A stretch of 64,000 bases of DNA from Craterostigma plantagineum (Eukaryota > Streptophyta > Magnoliopsida > Lamiales > Linderniaceae): positions 16,510,501-16,574,500 of the forward strand of contig JAPQWV010000005.1 in the NCBI GenBank assembly GCA_027422505.1, read 5' to 3'. The notes below the pieces were generated by a model. The model did not search any database, was not told the origin of the DNA, and saw only the letters and a list, made by a program, of their open reading frames with translations. Position 1 is the stretch's first letter. Each line of letters starts with the position of its first letter. Shown here one piece after another: positions 44,092 to 55,169 of this stretch. Both the position numbers and the translations under genes were made by a program.

Positions 44092-44690
44092 CAACCTCTT
44101 GGTTTATTTGATTTTAAAGGATAGTATTTCTTTATCAAATAAACTCGAGCTTTTTAAATAATTAAAACCGTTAAAGCCCGTTTGGTTGGGAATATTATGA
44201 CAGATTAAGGGGGTTGGAATTAATTAATTCCGGGTTTGGTTGGTGGAATTTTTTAAAGGTAGGATTTAGTTAATATCTTTGTAGTCATCGACTCCGCAGA
44301 GAGAAACTTCAGTTGACTATTATTCTGTAGTATTAAATTACTCCACATAACTGATTTTCGATAGGGTGATTGGATGAATTATTACAATTTATTTTTATGG
44401 ACGTGTTCGAGAGTCATTCACATGAAAGTGAGAGCTCCCTCAATTGATACAACAAGACCATAGGATTGTATGTATTTCCATGAATCTGCCAATCGAATAC
44501 CGATATTGTAAACATTGAACCATGAACGATGCATCCAACACGATACTCTAATGAAATGTGCAAGCTATGAATCTCTCAAATTTCTAAGTATTAGATGCAA
44601 TTTCGGTGGAAAACTCGATTTACAATTTTCTTTTATTTGCTTAAAAAATTTGACATAACTACTCACCACAAATATGGGAGCGGATTCTTC
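44092..44690. other. Intergenic DNA without recognised gene
   Basis: The segment AAGCCCGTTTGGTTGGGAAT near 44174 resembles terminal or subterminal sequence of common plant MITEs, but no matching end or duplication was found. Nothing else can be supported. Confidence 0.45.
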
Positions 44691-46430
44691 CAAGAAGAAT
44701 GAGGGCTTGTAGGTGATGACACTATTGATGTCGTGGTGGAATTTTTTGAATGTGGGAAATTATTGAGGCAATTCAACAACACTACAATTACATTAGTGCC
44801 TAAAGTTGGTAACCCGAACACCACTCAAGATTATAGACCAATCTCATGTTGCACTACAGTCTATAAGTGCATTTCAAAGGTCCTTTGTGCAAGGATGGAA
44901 AAGATTGTACCAGATGTGGTGAACGAGAATTAAGGGGCTTTGTGCAGGGGTGGACCATCGCAACTAATCTGTTCGTACAACAGATAGAATGTGTCATGTC
45001 GATGTTTTGATAAAAATTGACCTCAAGAAGGCTTACGACATGATTAGTTGCGAGTTCCTTTGTGATCAGCTGCATCAATTAAAATCCCAAAAAATTTGTT
45101 GGTTGGGTGAGGGAAAAATCACACAAGCCCACTGCCAGATTGCCATAAATGAGGGCTGGTTGGACATTTTTATGGCAAGCGCGGACTAAGAGAAGGCGAC
45201 CCGGTGTCACCCTACTATTTGTACTTTGGAGTACCTCAGGAGAAGACTATTACAAGTTGCTGATCGTCCTATGTTTGGGTTTCACCCGCAGTGTACCTTA
45301 AAATAATTTTCTTATGCGTTGCTGACAAGATATTTTGTAGGGCTAATAAGCAGTCGGTGCAACTGATTAAAGAAGGGTTGGATCACTTCCAGGCAGTATC
45401 TGAGAAACAGCTAACCCGCTGAAATCGAGTACATATGTTGCTGGCATCTCACCAACAAAAGCTCTTGAGCTGTTCCGTATCACTGGGCTTCGCCCTGTAG
45501 AACTCCGAATAAAATATCTAGGCATCCCACTTACGCCCACTAAGTGGAATAAAACCGTCTGTCAAGACCTGTTGGATCGAATTACCAAACGCATAAGATG
45601 TTGGTCGCGGGACATGTCATACGCCGCTACCTTCTGCTTAATTAACTCAGTTTTGGGATCCATACACGGATATTGGGATCAATATTTATTCCACCGAAAA
45701 ATGCGGTGCGTGCAGTACATGCCAAGTGCAGAGAGATTCTATTGGGGACTAGTAGTGCGAGAAAACCAGACCGTTGGTTAAGTGGGAGAATGTTTGCCTG
45801 CAGAAAACGCAAGGAGGCTTGGACATAAAGCGGCCGAGAAATGGAACACAACAGCTATAGGCAAGCAAGTATGGTCAATTGGTGCGAAGGAAGACATATT
45901 ATGGGTGAAGTGGATCCATGAAGTATACATAAAAGCAACGAGCTGGTGCGATTATGAGTGTCCACATGATTGTATTTGAGGAATATTGTCAAAGTGAAGA
46001 ATGCGCTAAAACCTTAAATACGATACAACGATTTGGCAAGCTCACCCGACGGGGCACACTACAAGATCAGGTTATAAATGACTACTGAGAAATCAGCCCC
46101 GAAGCGAGGCAAATATAGAATTGGCTGAATGTACCGAAAAATTCCTTAGTGTTGTGGCTGATTATGCATTAGAAACTGAGCACAATGGAGCGACTACAAG
46201 GTTGAGGTATCCATGTACAAAATATACGCGTTCTATGCCAAAACTCGGAGGAAACACTACATTACATATACTTTGACTGTGGCTATGAGTTATTGAGCAT
46301 TATATCATAATGTTTTTGGAGTGCAAAATTCTCGCAATGACTGTGGCTGCTATGAGATATTATATTTGGCGGGAGAGGAACGCACGAGTGCATATCAAGA
46401 TCCTATGTATTTCAGAAGATTAGGTATATT
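44690..46430 (+). mobile_element. Decayed LINE (L1-type) RT fragment
   Basis: Plus-strand pieces in changing frames follow the order of a plant L1 reverse transcriptase. They include NTTITLVPKVGNP and DYRPISCCTTVYKCISKVL near 44780-44890, IKIDLKKAYDMISCEFLCDQ near 45010, GDPVSPYLF-type sequence near 45195, a KYLGIPLTPTKWN segment near 45520, and the C-terminal zinc-binding region near 46110-46300. The WRERNARV-type tail lies near 46370. The endonuclease domain expected upstream is absent, so the copy is 5'-truncated as LINEs often are. Many stops and frame changes show great age. No poly(A) tail or target duplication was identified. Confidence 0.75.
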
Positions 46431-47052
46431 GTACAGATACGAATTCCACAGTGTTATGGTAATAGACCCACCTTCGATAGCATTATATTTCCCTTTCTTA
46501 GAAATGTTTAGCATGAGAGTATATAGTGTCCTATCTACACAATGCGAGATTGATAGTTTGTAAATATCACGCTGGGGTATGAATGTCTCACCGTTCCCAA
46601 AAATATTACTTGAGTAAACAACAGAATAAAGCCAGGAGGACACATGACTTGGTCTGGTGCAAGAGGCGCTCGTGCAAACAAAGTAAAATGTATTCGATTA
46701 GGCCGTACCACTTATTAACCATAACTAATATAATAATAGCTCATAGTAACACTTCAATTTTCTGTGATAACAATATTTGTATGATGCAAGAGAAAATACA
46801 CGTACGATACCTCTTCTTTAAAAAGTTTGGTAAGGATATTTGGTCAGACTAGGCCATTTATGATAAGTTCTACGCTGAATGTGTCCTTAAAAAGTGAACC
46901 TATTCTGATAGGGCATGCACTCGATTTTTTTAAAACTTAATGGAGCCTGACCCATTTTCAAAATCAGGTATAACGTAATTTGAAAAATATATATTATGAT
47001 TTTTTAAAGATATGGTAAATCAAATATCCCCAAAGATATGCCACGATATTAG
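46431..47052. other. Intergenic DNA without recognised feature
   Basis: Sequence between the LINE fragment and the next MITE. Short frames on both strands show no family resemblance. It may include the decayed 3' end of the LINE. Confidence 0.4.
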
Positions 47053-47061
47053 GAAATTAAA

Positions 47062-47523
47062 GGGCGAACGATATTTTTAGTCGCCAACGTTTGAGGCATG
47101 GGCGTTTCTGGTTCTCCATGTTCCGAGATGGGACTTTTATTCCCCAATATTACCGATTTTGGATTTTGGTCCGTCGATTAATTTAATCGCTAATTTAGAC
47201 AAATTTAACGCGTGAGAGTCCATGATCTTATTTTACTCGACGTAAAACCTCGTAACACATCTTCTTCGATTTAAACGCACATTAACATTGTTATACATCA
47301 CATTAAGGAAATGATCGACAACCTTGAAAATTAGTTAAACGTGACGTAATGATGCTCATGTGCGTTTTAGTTGAAGAAGATGATGAGTCATGAGGTGTTA
47401 AGTCAAGCTAAAGGAATCATGTGCTCTCATGTATTAAATTCCATCTGAATTAGAGATTATGTTAATCGGAGGACCAAAACGGCCCATGCCCCAAGCATCG
47501 GGGACTAAAAATGTCATTCTCTC
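47062..47523. mobile_element. Mutator-like MITE (MULE-3)
   Basis: The ends read GGGCGAACGATATTTTTAG and, inverted, GAGAGAATGACATTTTTAG. The inverted repeat continues for about 60 bases, including GGCATGGGC. A perfect nine-base duplication GAAATTAAA flanks it (47053-47061 and 47524-47532). The 460-bp body has no coding capacity. Confidence 0.87.
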
Positions 47524-47599
47524 GAAATTAAAATAAGGAGTTTTACCATATGTGGCATGACTCGAATTCTATATAAATCCCACTTTCGGTGACTAAACT

Positions 47600-49072
47600 C
47601 CAAACATTTGGTTCCTATTTATTAGTCGTTTACCATGTTGTCAACGGACGAGGTAAGCTCTTAGTAAATATGTCAGCAACCTGTAGAAAAGAGGATATAA
47701 AAATAGTATGTAAGCGACCATTCTCAACAAGCTCGCGCACATGACAATTAATATCTATGTGCTTGGCCCGTTTGTGAGATATCGTATTCCGCGTAAGGAA
47801 AAGAGCACTCTTGTTATCACTGGGGAGAGTAGGAGGTACTGACGGAAGAGCATGGAGGTCTCGAAGCAAATTGGAAACCCACATAAGTTCAGCCGAGTGT
47901 TGGCAAGGGCCCTATATTCGGATTCACAACTGGATCGGGAGACTGTGGGTTGTTTCTTGGTACTCCAAGATACGAGATTGGGCCCGAGAAAGATGGAATA
48001 TCCATAAGTGGAACGTCGAGTGTCAATGAAGCAAGCCCAATCAACATCATATCCCAAAATAATGTTAGTGCCTGATGAGAAAGATAATCCAAAACCAAGA
48101 GTTCCTTTTACGTATCGCAAGATACGTTTGACAGCCTGAAAATGTTCGATAGTCGCATGCTGATGAAACTGGATGACAGTCTTGAGAGAATAAGAAATAT
48201 CCAGCATTGTAATAGCCAGGTATTGTAAGGCACCAACAAGAGATCAATATAATGTAGGATTAGAAAATTCTGGACCATCAGCGGTGAGGTGACACCCGGA
48301 GGTAGTAGCGTAGAAACGGGTTTTTGTCAAGCAACTCCGCACGGACGAATATAACATGTGCATACTTCGAATGCCTCAGAAATAAACCAGAAGAACAAAG
48401 AGGGAGGTGTCAGCGGCACTGCAGATAAATCCAAGATGTAGAAGAAACATGAGGAATCGCTGGTACCAAGCGAGGGGAGCTTGTCGGAGAACATATAGAG
48501 CCTTTTTAAGACGGCAAATGTGATTAGGCCGCAGCGGATAAAAAAACCAGGTGGTTGTTCCATGAAAACTGGTTTATCGAAAAACTTACTAAGAAATGCA
48601 TTCTTGACGTCAGGTTGATGAATAGGCCAAGAACGAATAACAACAACGGAGAGAATGATGCGAACAGTCGACGCTTTTACCACAAGACTGAAAGTATGTG
48701 TGAAGTCAAAACCAGGAAGCTGGCTGAAACCTTGAGCAACAAGGCGAGCTTTATAACGGTCAATGGATCCGTCAGCAAGAATTTGGTCCTATACACCCAT
48801 TTTGATCCGATGATATTTGTATAAGGGGTCTAGGAACAACTTCCCAAGTTCCATTGGTGTGTAAAGCTTCTATTTCTTCGCTCATGGCATGAACCCATTC
48901 AGGACTTTTAAGAGCTGATTTGATACCGCGTGGTTCAGAGACAGTAGTGAGCGCACTATAAAGGGTTGTAGATTGGACAAGTGCCAAGGCAACTAGATGG
49001 CGGGGCTTGGAAATACACGACTGAGCCCGAGTACGCATGGGTTGCGGGCGACCTGGTGTAGCAGGTTCAGTG
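47600..49072 (-). pseudogene. Copia-3 pol fragment (RT and RNase H), interrupted by Copia-4
   Basis: Reading on the minus strand from 49072: a linker with PRHLVALALVQSTTLYSALT and SPEWVHAMSEEIEALHTNGT, the start of a copia RT, then QPDVKNAFLSKFFDKPVFME near 48600, and RNase H segments RILRYVKGTLGFGL, SSCESEYRALAN and RAKHIDINCHVREL (48207-47630). The left LTR was not found. The upstream parts are displaced by Copia-4, whose LTR begins inside this reading frame at 49073. Several stops and frame changes are present. Confidence 0.82.
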
Positions 49073-50137
49073 TGTTGGGAATCCCCGAGGGTCCCTGGAC
49101 CCACGTTCCTAGAACGACGGAATTTTAAAATTTTACGGGGTTTCCCGCCTATCAAAGATCGCTCGGCTACAAACACGAGAACGTATTGACATAAAGAGAT
49201 AAGGGATCAGCCATGATACCTTGTTGAAATCTCTTAACGATGGCTAGCTTCAAATCCTTCGAATCCCCGAGGCGTAGTGCCCCTCCCCTACGCCAAAAGC
49301 ACACGAACGGGACGCCTTCTTTGCGCAAGATCATCACGCCGGCACCTTACTAACGTCACAGCTGTTCTTGCATGTGCGGCTAGGCCAAGAACGAACTGCT
49401 TGCTGCCCCCGAGAGAGAGAGTGCGAGAGAGAAAGTGGTGAGAGGAAAAACTCTTAGGTTTCTCTCTCTTTGGCTTGTATTTCGAAAATTTTGCTTCTCC
49501 TCACTTTAGGATCTCGAAAATCCTTCTTTATACCTCTTAGGATTAGCCAAAAATAGGTTAAGGTGGGTGGAGAAAAATCCTCAAACCTCCCCTTTTACCA
49601 AGTCTTCGTTTTACCAGGTAATGAATTCAAAGTTCAAACTTTATATTTAATTAATTAAATATCCAATACCTTAATTAATTAAAATATCATATTTAGTATA
49701 TTTTTAATATATAATATCCAATATAAATATATTTAATCATTTTCGAAATTTTATCTAATAAAAATTCGAAACTTATATATATCCGATATACATTATTTAA
49801 TTCCAAATTAAACAATATTATTTCTCTAAGAAAATAATAACGATCTAAATCTAATTTAAATCATATACTAAATATTCAATATCAAATATTTTATTTCAAA
49901 AATATATCGTGAGGTGAAAAGACCATTTTACCCCTCACTAGTCAAACTTAGTATTTTCGGCCGATCAAGGTTTTGGCCAAGCCCCAAACCCTAATGTCAC
50001 AATCTAGGACCTAGCCTTGTCTCTCTCTCTGAATGACGACATTGTATCGGTTGCCCTTTTTAAGCCCGACTCTCTTGGTTCGTCTCAACCGGCCCAGGAG
50101 GTATATGGCAGTTCGGTATTCAATTAGCCAGCCCCGT
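49073..50137 (-). repeat. Copia-4 3' LTR, outer part
   Basis: The first 300 bases match 63703-64000 apart from an 18-base stretch (GTAGTGCCCCTCCCCTAC near 49273) missing on the right. A very AT-rich section follows (49620-49910). The LTR is interrupted at 50137 by Ty3-2 and resumes at 57573. Confidence 0.85.
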
Positions 50138-50919
50138 TGTGGCGACCCTCGTTTTCTAAGTACGATTAGTGGCGGATTTCCGCAACGTAAGCCGCGGAAG
50201 GCCCGTCTAACAAAAACTTTTTCCTAAAATATAATATAATACCTCAAAATATTATTCTACATAGTAATATCTGTACAAAGGGCGTCACCCCAAAAGGTCA
50301 AATGAACAAAACCCTAATGCCGCTCCACAGGTCTTCGTCCATGTACCGCTCTGCCCTCAAAAGTCCGTGGAGCACCGCCACCAGCCGCCTCAGTCACGAC
50401 GCGTATCAGCGTCGGACTCAGTACCTACAACACGTAAACACTGAGCGATTTGCCCAGTAGGTGAATAAAATGCATGTATGCAAGTGTGCACTCAACCCCG
50501 ATCCCAACCTCTCGCAACATGATATACTGCACACTCTATTCTTTTCCCACACTCCTCACACAATACAGGGCCCTAGGTTAGGCTCACGCGCGCAATAAAT
50601 ATCATGGGTGGTCACGTGATCGCACCCGAATCCAATATCATGGGTGGTTAAACACGTATCCATAAGTCATGAGCGATAACGCCCGTATTCATATATATAT
50701 ATATATATATATATATCATGGGCGATAACACCCGTATCCCTTCTGGCAGTGTGCACCTCGAACCGACCACGTCCGAGTAGACAGATCGATCACGTCTGTC
50801 TCCGCCAGGAATCCTGTGAGCCTAACCGGTCACAAAATATTCTCAATCTACCCCATGTAACAACATGTCGAATCATCACCGTCTCAATACGGTGGAAATC
50901 ATATCTCTCCCTGACGTAA
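50138..50919 (-). repeat. Ty3-2 3' LTR, truncated
   Basis: It matches 55170-55957 closely, including the CATGGGTGGT and GGGCGATAAC units and a TA run (50693-50716). Similarity ends at CCTGACGT, where the integrase reading begins. About two thirds of the LTR is absent. Confidence 0.87.
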
Positions 50920-53900
50920 GTCAAGTCAGGCTTGAGCTGTCGATAAAGAAGTTCGTTCTGGATCACATGGCTTGGGTCTGCGACGTATTTTCGTAATGTC
51001 GATACGTGAAATACGTCGTGAACTTGCGATAATGAAGCCGGTAGCTCTAATTGATACGCAACTTCGCCGACTCGTTTGAGGATTTTGAATGGGCCTATGT
51101 ATCTTGGACTCAACTTGCCCTTTCGTCCGAAGCGCTTTACTCCTTTCATTGGGGGAAATCTTTAAAACTACTTGATCGTTCTCTGCAAACTCCAATGGCC
51201 GTCGTCGATGTTCTGCATAACTCTTCTGTCGACTCTGAGCCGTTCGCATTCTTTCCCGAATTTTCGTCACGGCTTCTGTCGTCTCACAGATTATTTCTGG
51301 TCCCAACAATGCTCGTTCGCCTATTTCATCCCAGTGAATAGGAGACCGACACTTGCACCCGTACAATGCCTCGTACGGCGCCATCCCGATCGTAGCGTGG
51401 AAGCTATTGTTGTAAGAAAATTCGATCAGCGGCTAGTATTTACTCCAGTTTCCCTTAAAGTCTAGCACGCACGCTCGTAACATATCCTCAAGGGTTTGGA
51501 TCGTTCGTTCAGACTGTCCGTCGGTCTGGGGATGATATGCAGTACTGAACGAGAGCTTGGTTCCCATCGCTTTTTGTAAGCTCTGCCAAAAGTTCGACAG
51601 AAATCTCGAATCTCGATCCGAGACAATAGAGGTTAGAATTCCATGGAGTCGGATTATTTCCTGAACATATTATTCAGCGTAGCGCTCTATGGAAAAAGTA
51701 GAGTTGATTGGAAGGAAATGGGCTGATTTCGTCAGGCGGTCTACAACCACCCAAATAGCATCATGGCCTTTCGTCGTCTTGGGTAAACCCACGACGAAAT
51801 CCATAGTGATGTGGTCCCACTTCCACTCGGGTATTGGTAAAGGCTGGTCGTTGGTGTTCGGCTTTGATTAGTTGGCAAGTCATACATCTATTTACGAACG
51901 TGGCTATATCCCTCTTCATTCCCGGCCACCAATATATGATCCGCAAATCTTGGTACATCTTTGTCGCGCTCGGGTGCACTGAGTACGTTGTTGCGTGCGC
52001 TTCTGTCATTATTATTCGCCGTAATTCTTCATCATTGGGTACGTACAATCGATTCTTATATAGCAACGTTTCATCTTCTCGGATTCCGAAGTCTTCAGGT
52101 AGCGCGTCCTTCACCTTTAGATAAAATTCGTCTTCTCCTTGTGCTTTTCTGATTTGCTCTAGCAACATAGGTTGTAGTGTCACAGCTGCTAGTTTCATCT
52201 CGACTTCGCCTAAATTAACTATTTCCACTCCAAGTCTGTGCAATTCCGTACTCATCGCCTTTCGACTAAGCGCGTCTGCGACTACGTTCGCTTTGCCCGG
52301 ATGATAATTGATAATGCAGTCGTAGTCTTTTACGAGCTCCAGCCATCGTCGTTGTCTCATGTTTAACTCCTTCTGAGTGAAGAAGTACTTCAAGCTTTTA
52401 TGGTCTGTAAAGATTTCGCACCTTTCTCCGTAAAGGTAGTGTCTCCAAATCTTTAGAGCGAACACGACTGCTGCAAGTTCTAAGTCGTAAGTTGGGTAGT
52501 TCTTCTCGTATTCTTTCAGTTGTCTGGAGGCCTACACGATTACTTTACCGTTTTGCATTAACAGGCATCCCAGTCCGTTTTTCGAAGCGTCGCTATAGAC
52601 TGAGAACCCTCCCGTTCCCGATGGTATTGCTAGAATGGGAACAGAAGTGAGTCGCTTCTTCAGTTCCTGAAAGCTCTGTTCGCACGCTTCAGACCACTTG
52701 AAAGGTACATTCTTCCTGGTCAAGTTCGTCAGCGTTGAGGCGATGGTAGAGAAGTCTGCTATGAACTTACGGTAGTATCCCGCAAATCCTAGGAAACTTC
52801 AGAGCTCGGTCGGAGTAGTCGGTCGTGGCCAATTGTTCACGGCCTCAATCTTACTCGGGTCCATAGAGATTCCATTCCCAGAAATCACGTGTCCCAAGAA
52901 AGCTACTTGCTCAAGCCAAAATTCGCATTTCTTGAATTTGGCGTAGAGCTGTTTATCTCGCAGGATTCCGAAGACGATTCGTAAATGATTTTCGTGTTCA
53001 GCTCTCATATTTGAGTAGATCAGAATATCGTCGATGAAGACGATGACAAATTGGTCAAGATAGTCTTTAAAGACTAGGTTCATGAGATCCATAAATGCAG
53101 CTGGGGCATTAGTCAGTCCGAAAGGCATGACCAAAAACTCGTAGTGGCCGTACCTCGTACTGAACGCTGTTTTAGGAACATCTGTCTCCCTGATCTTTAA
53201 CTGATGGTATCCCAATCGGAGATCTATTTTCGAGAATACCGTGGCACCCTGTAACTGATCGTTTGGCGCTAGGCGATAAGGAGCTTTAGAAATTGGGGCG
53301 GACCCCGGCATCAGATCTATCGTAAACTATATTTCTCGATCAGGGGGTAACCCCTGAAGATCATCGGGAAATACATCGGCATATTCGTTGACAATCGGTT
53401 CGTCTTTCAGTTCTGGCTGAGGTAACTCCTCCGCCTTCACCGCATACACGAGGTAAGACTCACAACCGAATCTCAATAGTCGTTGAGCCTTTAGCGCAGA
53501 GATTCGTGGAATACAATTCGAACTGGCTTTACCCGAAAAAGTGAACACCTCTTCTTCGGGCAATTGGAAATTTACGACCTTCTTATTACAATCTATGATG
53601 GCCCCATATCTTGAAAGCCAATCTATCCCAAAGATGACATCGTAGTCGTTCATGGGGATTACAATCGGGTCGACGCTCAAATTTCTACCCTCAACGTCCA
53701 CGGAACATCCTTTCCAGCACTTGGTTAGTGCTCGTTGGATCACCGTGTGGTAAAGTAACTATGTAATTGCATTCAGACAAGGTAGGAGGGACTCCCACCT
53801 TTTCCACATACTTGGCCGACACGAACGAATGTGTGGCCCCAGAGTCAATTAACACAGAAGTGGGCATGTTATAGATAGTTAACGTACCCGTTACTACAGA

Positions 53901-55009
53901 AGGATTCGCTTCGGCCTCCTCATTAGTCAGAGTAAAAACTCGTGCTGGCACCGGAAGGGGTCGAATCAACGGTCGGTTCGAAACTTGAGCCACATTCTCG
54001 TTGCAGTTCCTAGCATAGTGTCCGATCTTCCCACATCGGAAACATTGTGGGGTCGGATTTGGTTTTGGCCCATAACACGCACCGGAATGGCAGCGTCCAC
54101 ACTGTCGGCATTGAGTGGCAGCACCTGGGGTCGATTTGGAATGTTGAATGATCCTTGATTCGGCCTTGGCCTCCAATTCTGTTGGCCCGGCTGATTTCCG
54201 CGAAAATTTAGCGCCTTTCCAAAGAATTGGCGTTTCTGAGTTCCTCCTCCTTGCTGTCCTTCTATTCTCCTCTTTGTATCTTGTGCCTTAGCAACTCTAG
54301 TCTCCGCCTGTTCAGCTAAGATGGCCCGTTCAGCGATACGCACATACGTCTTTCCCTCCGTGTCGTACATGCTTACGCTTCGAAAGATCTCGGGTTTGAG
54401 ACCTTCTAAGAAACGTTCGATCTTTAGCTCATCTGTAGCCACTATATGTGGCGCAGACCTCAGAAGTTACTCGAATTTGCGGATGTAATCCGCCACTGAC
54501 ATTCCTCCTTGCTTGAGATTGTTGAATTCGTTCAGCTTCTGCGCCCTATCCGGCGCCGTGAAATACTTTCCTCGGAAGAGCGTATTGAACATTTCCCAGG
54601 TCATCGTAGTGGGATCCTCGAGCACCTGAATAGTGTCCCACCAGTAGCCCGCGTTCCCACGCAACACGAAGGTGGCACAAGTCACCTTCTCAGTATCAGG
54701 TAAGTGGCTAACGCGGAACATATTTTCGATTGTTCTGAGCCAATCCTCCGCATAGGTAGGATCGGCAGCCTCCACGAACGAAGGGGGGTTTAACCTTCGG
54801 AACCTCTCCCCGGCAGCTTCTACACGTTCTAGGCCCGGGGACGAGTGACGCTCCGAGGAATTTTGACGGTGAATGAGGTCGTTAATCTGATCTGACTGTC
54901 GTCGGATCAAATCGGTTAATTGATGGATGGTAGAGCGGTCCTCATTCGGTGGGGATTCGGAACCCGCCCTACGACTAGTTTCGCCAACTTCTCTACGTGT
55001 CCTCGGCAT
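50918..55009 (-). pseudogene. Ty3-2 gag-pol polyprotein, disrupted
   Basis: On the minus strand gag begins MPRTRREVGETSRRAGSESP with a capsid core AEDWLRTIENMFRVSHLPDT. One stop separates it from LKIERFLEGLKPEIFRSVSM. The knuckle CFRCGKIGHYARNC and protease LIDSGATHSFVS follow (54176-53691). RT (53311-52799) has [15 protein letters not shown] and FIDDILIYS but jumps from APYRLAP to DQLQGA, leaving out about 65 residues that contain the first RT blocks. RNase H ([11 protein letters not shown]), integrase ([32 protein letters not shown]) and [20 protein letters not shown] follow. The frame then enters LTR sequence at LKPDLTY. Confidence 0.9.
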
Positions 55010-55155
55010 TTGTAACTATTTCTACAATTATTCACATTAAGGCATATATCAGATAACACATAATCACGTAATCTAGTAATGAACTTACAGGCCAGGCTGA
55101 TTCTCCCGGCTTCTGAGCGGCAGTACATGGACAGTCTGCAGAATCTAAAACCTAA

Positions 55156-55167
55156 GCTCTGATACCA
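55156..55167 (-). promoter_or_regulatory. Ty3-2 primer binding site
   Basis: The minus strand reads TGGTATCAGAGC, a full match to the initiator-Met-tRNA complement, two bases from the LTR end. Confidence 0.87.
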
Positions 55168-55169
55168 CC

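Noticed and set aside
44170..44240. Terminus of a PIF or hAT MITE (CCCGTTTGGTTGGG)
   Set aside because: No opposite end or duplication was found nearby.
48772..49176. Single continuous minus-strand gene
   Set aside because: The frame is a chance fusion of Copia-4 LTR sequence (49073 onward) with the Copia-3 pol fragment.
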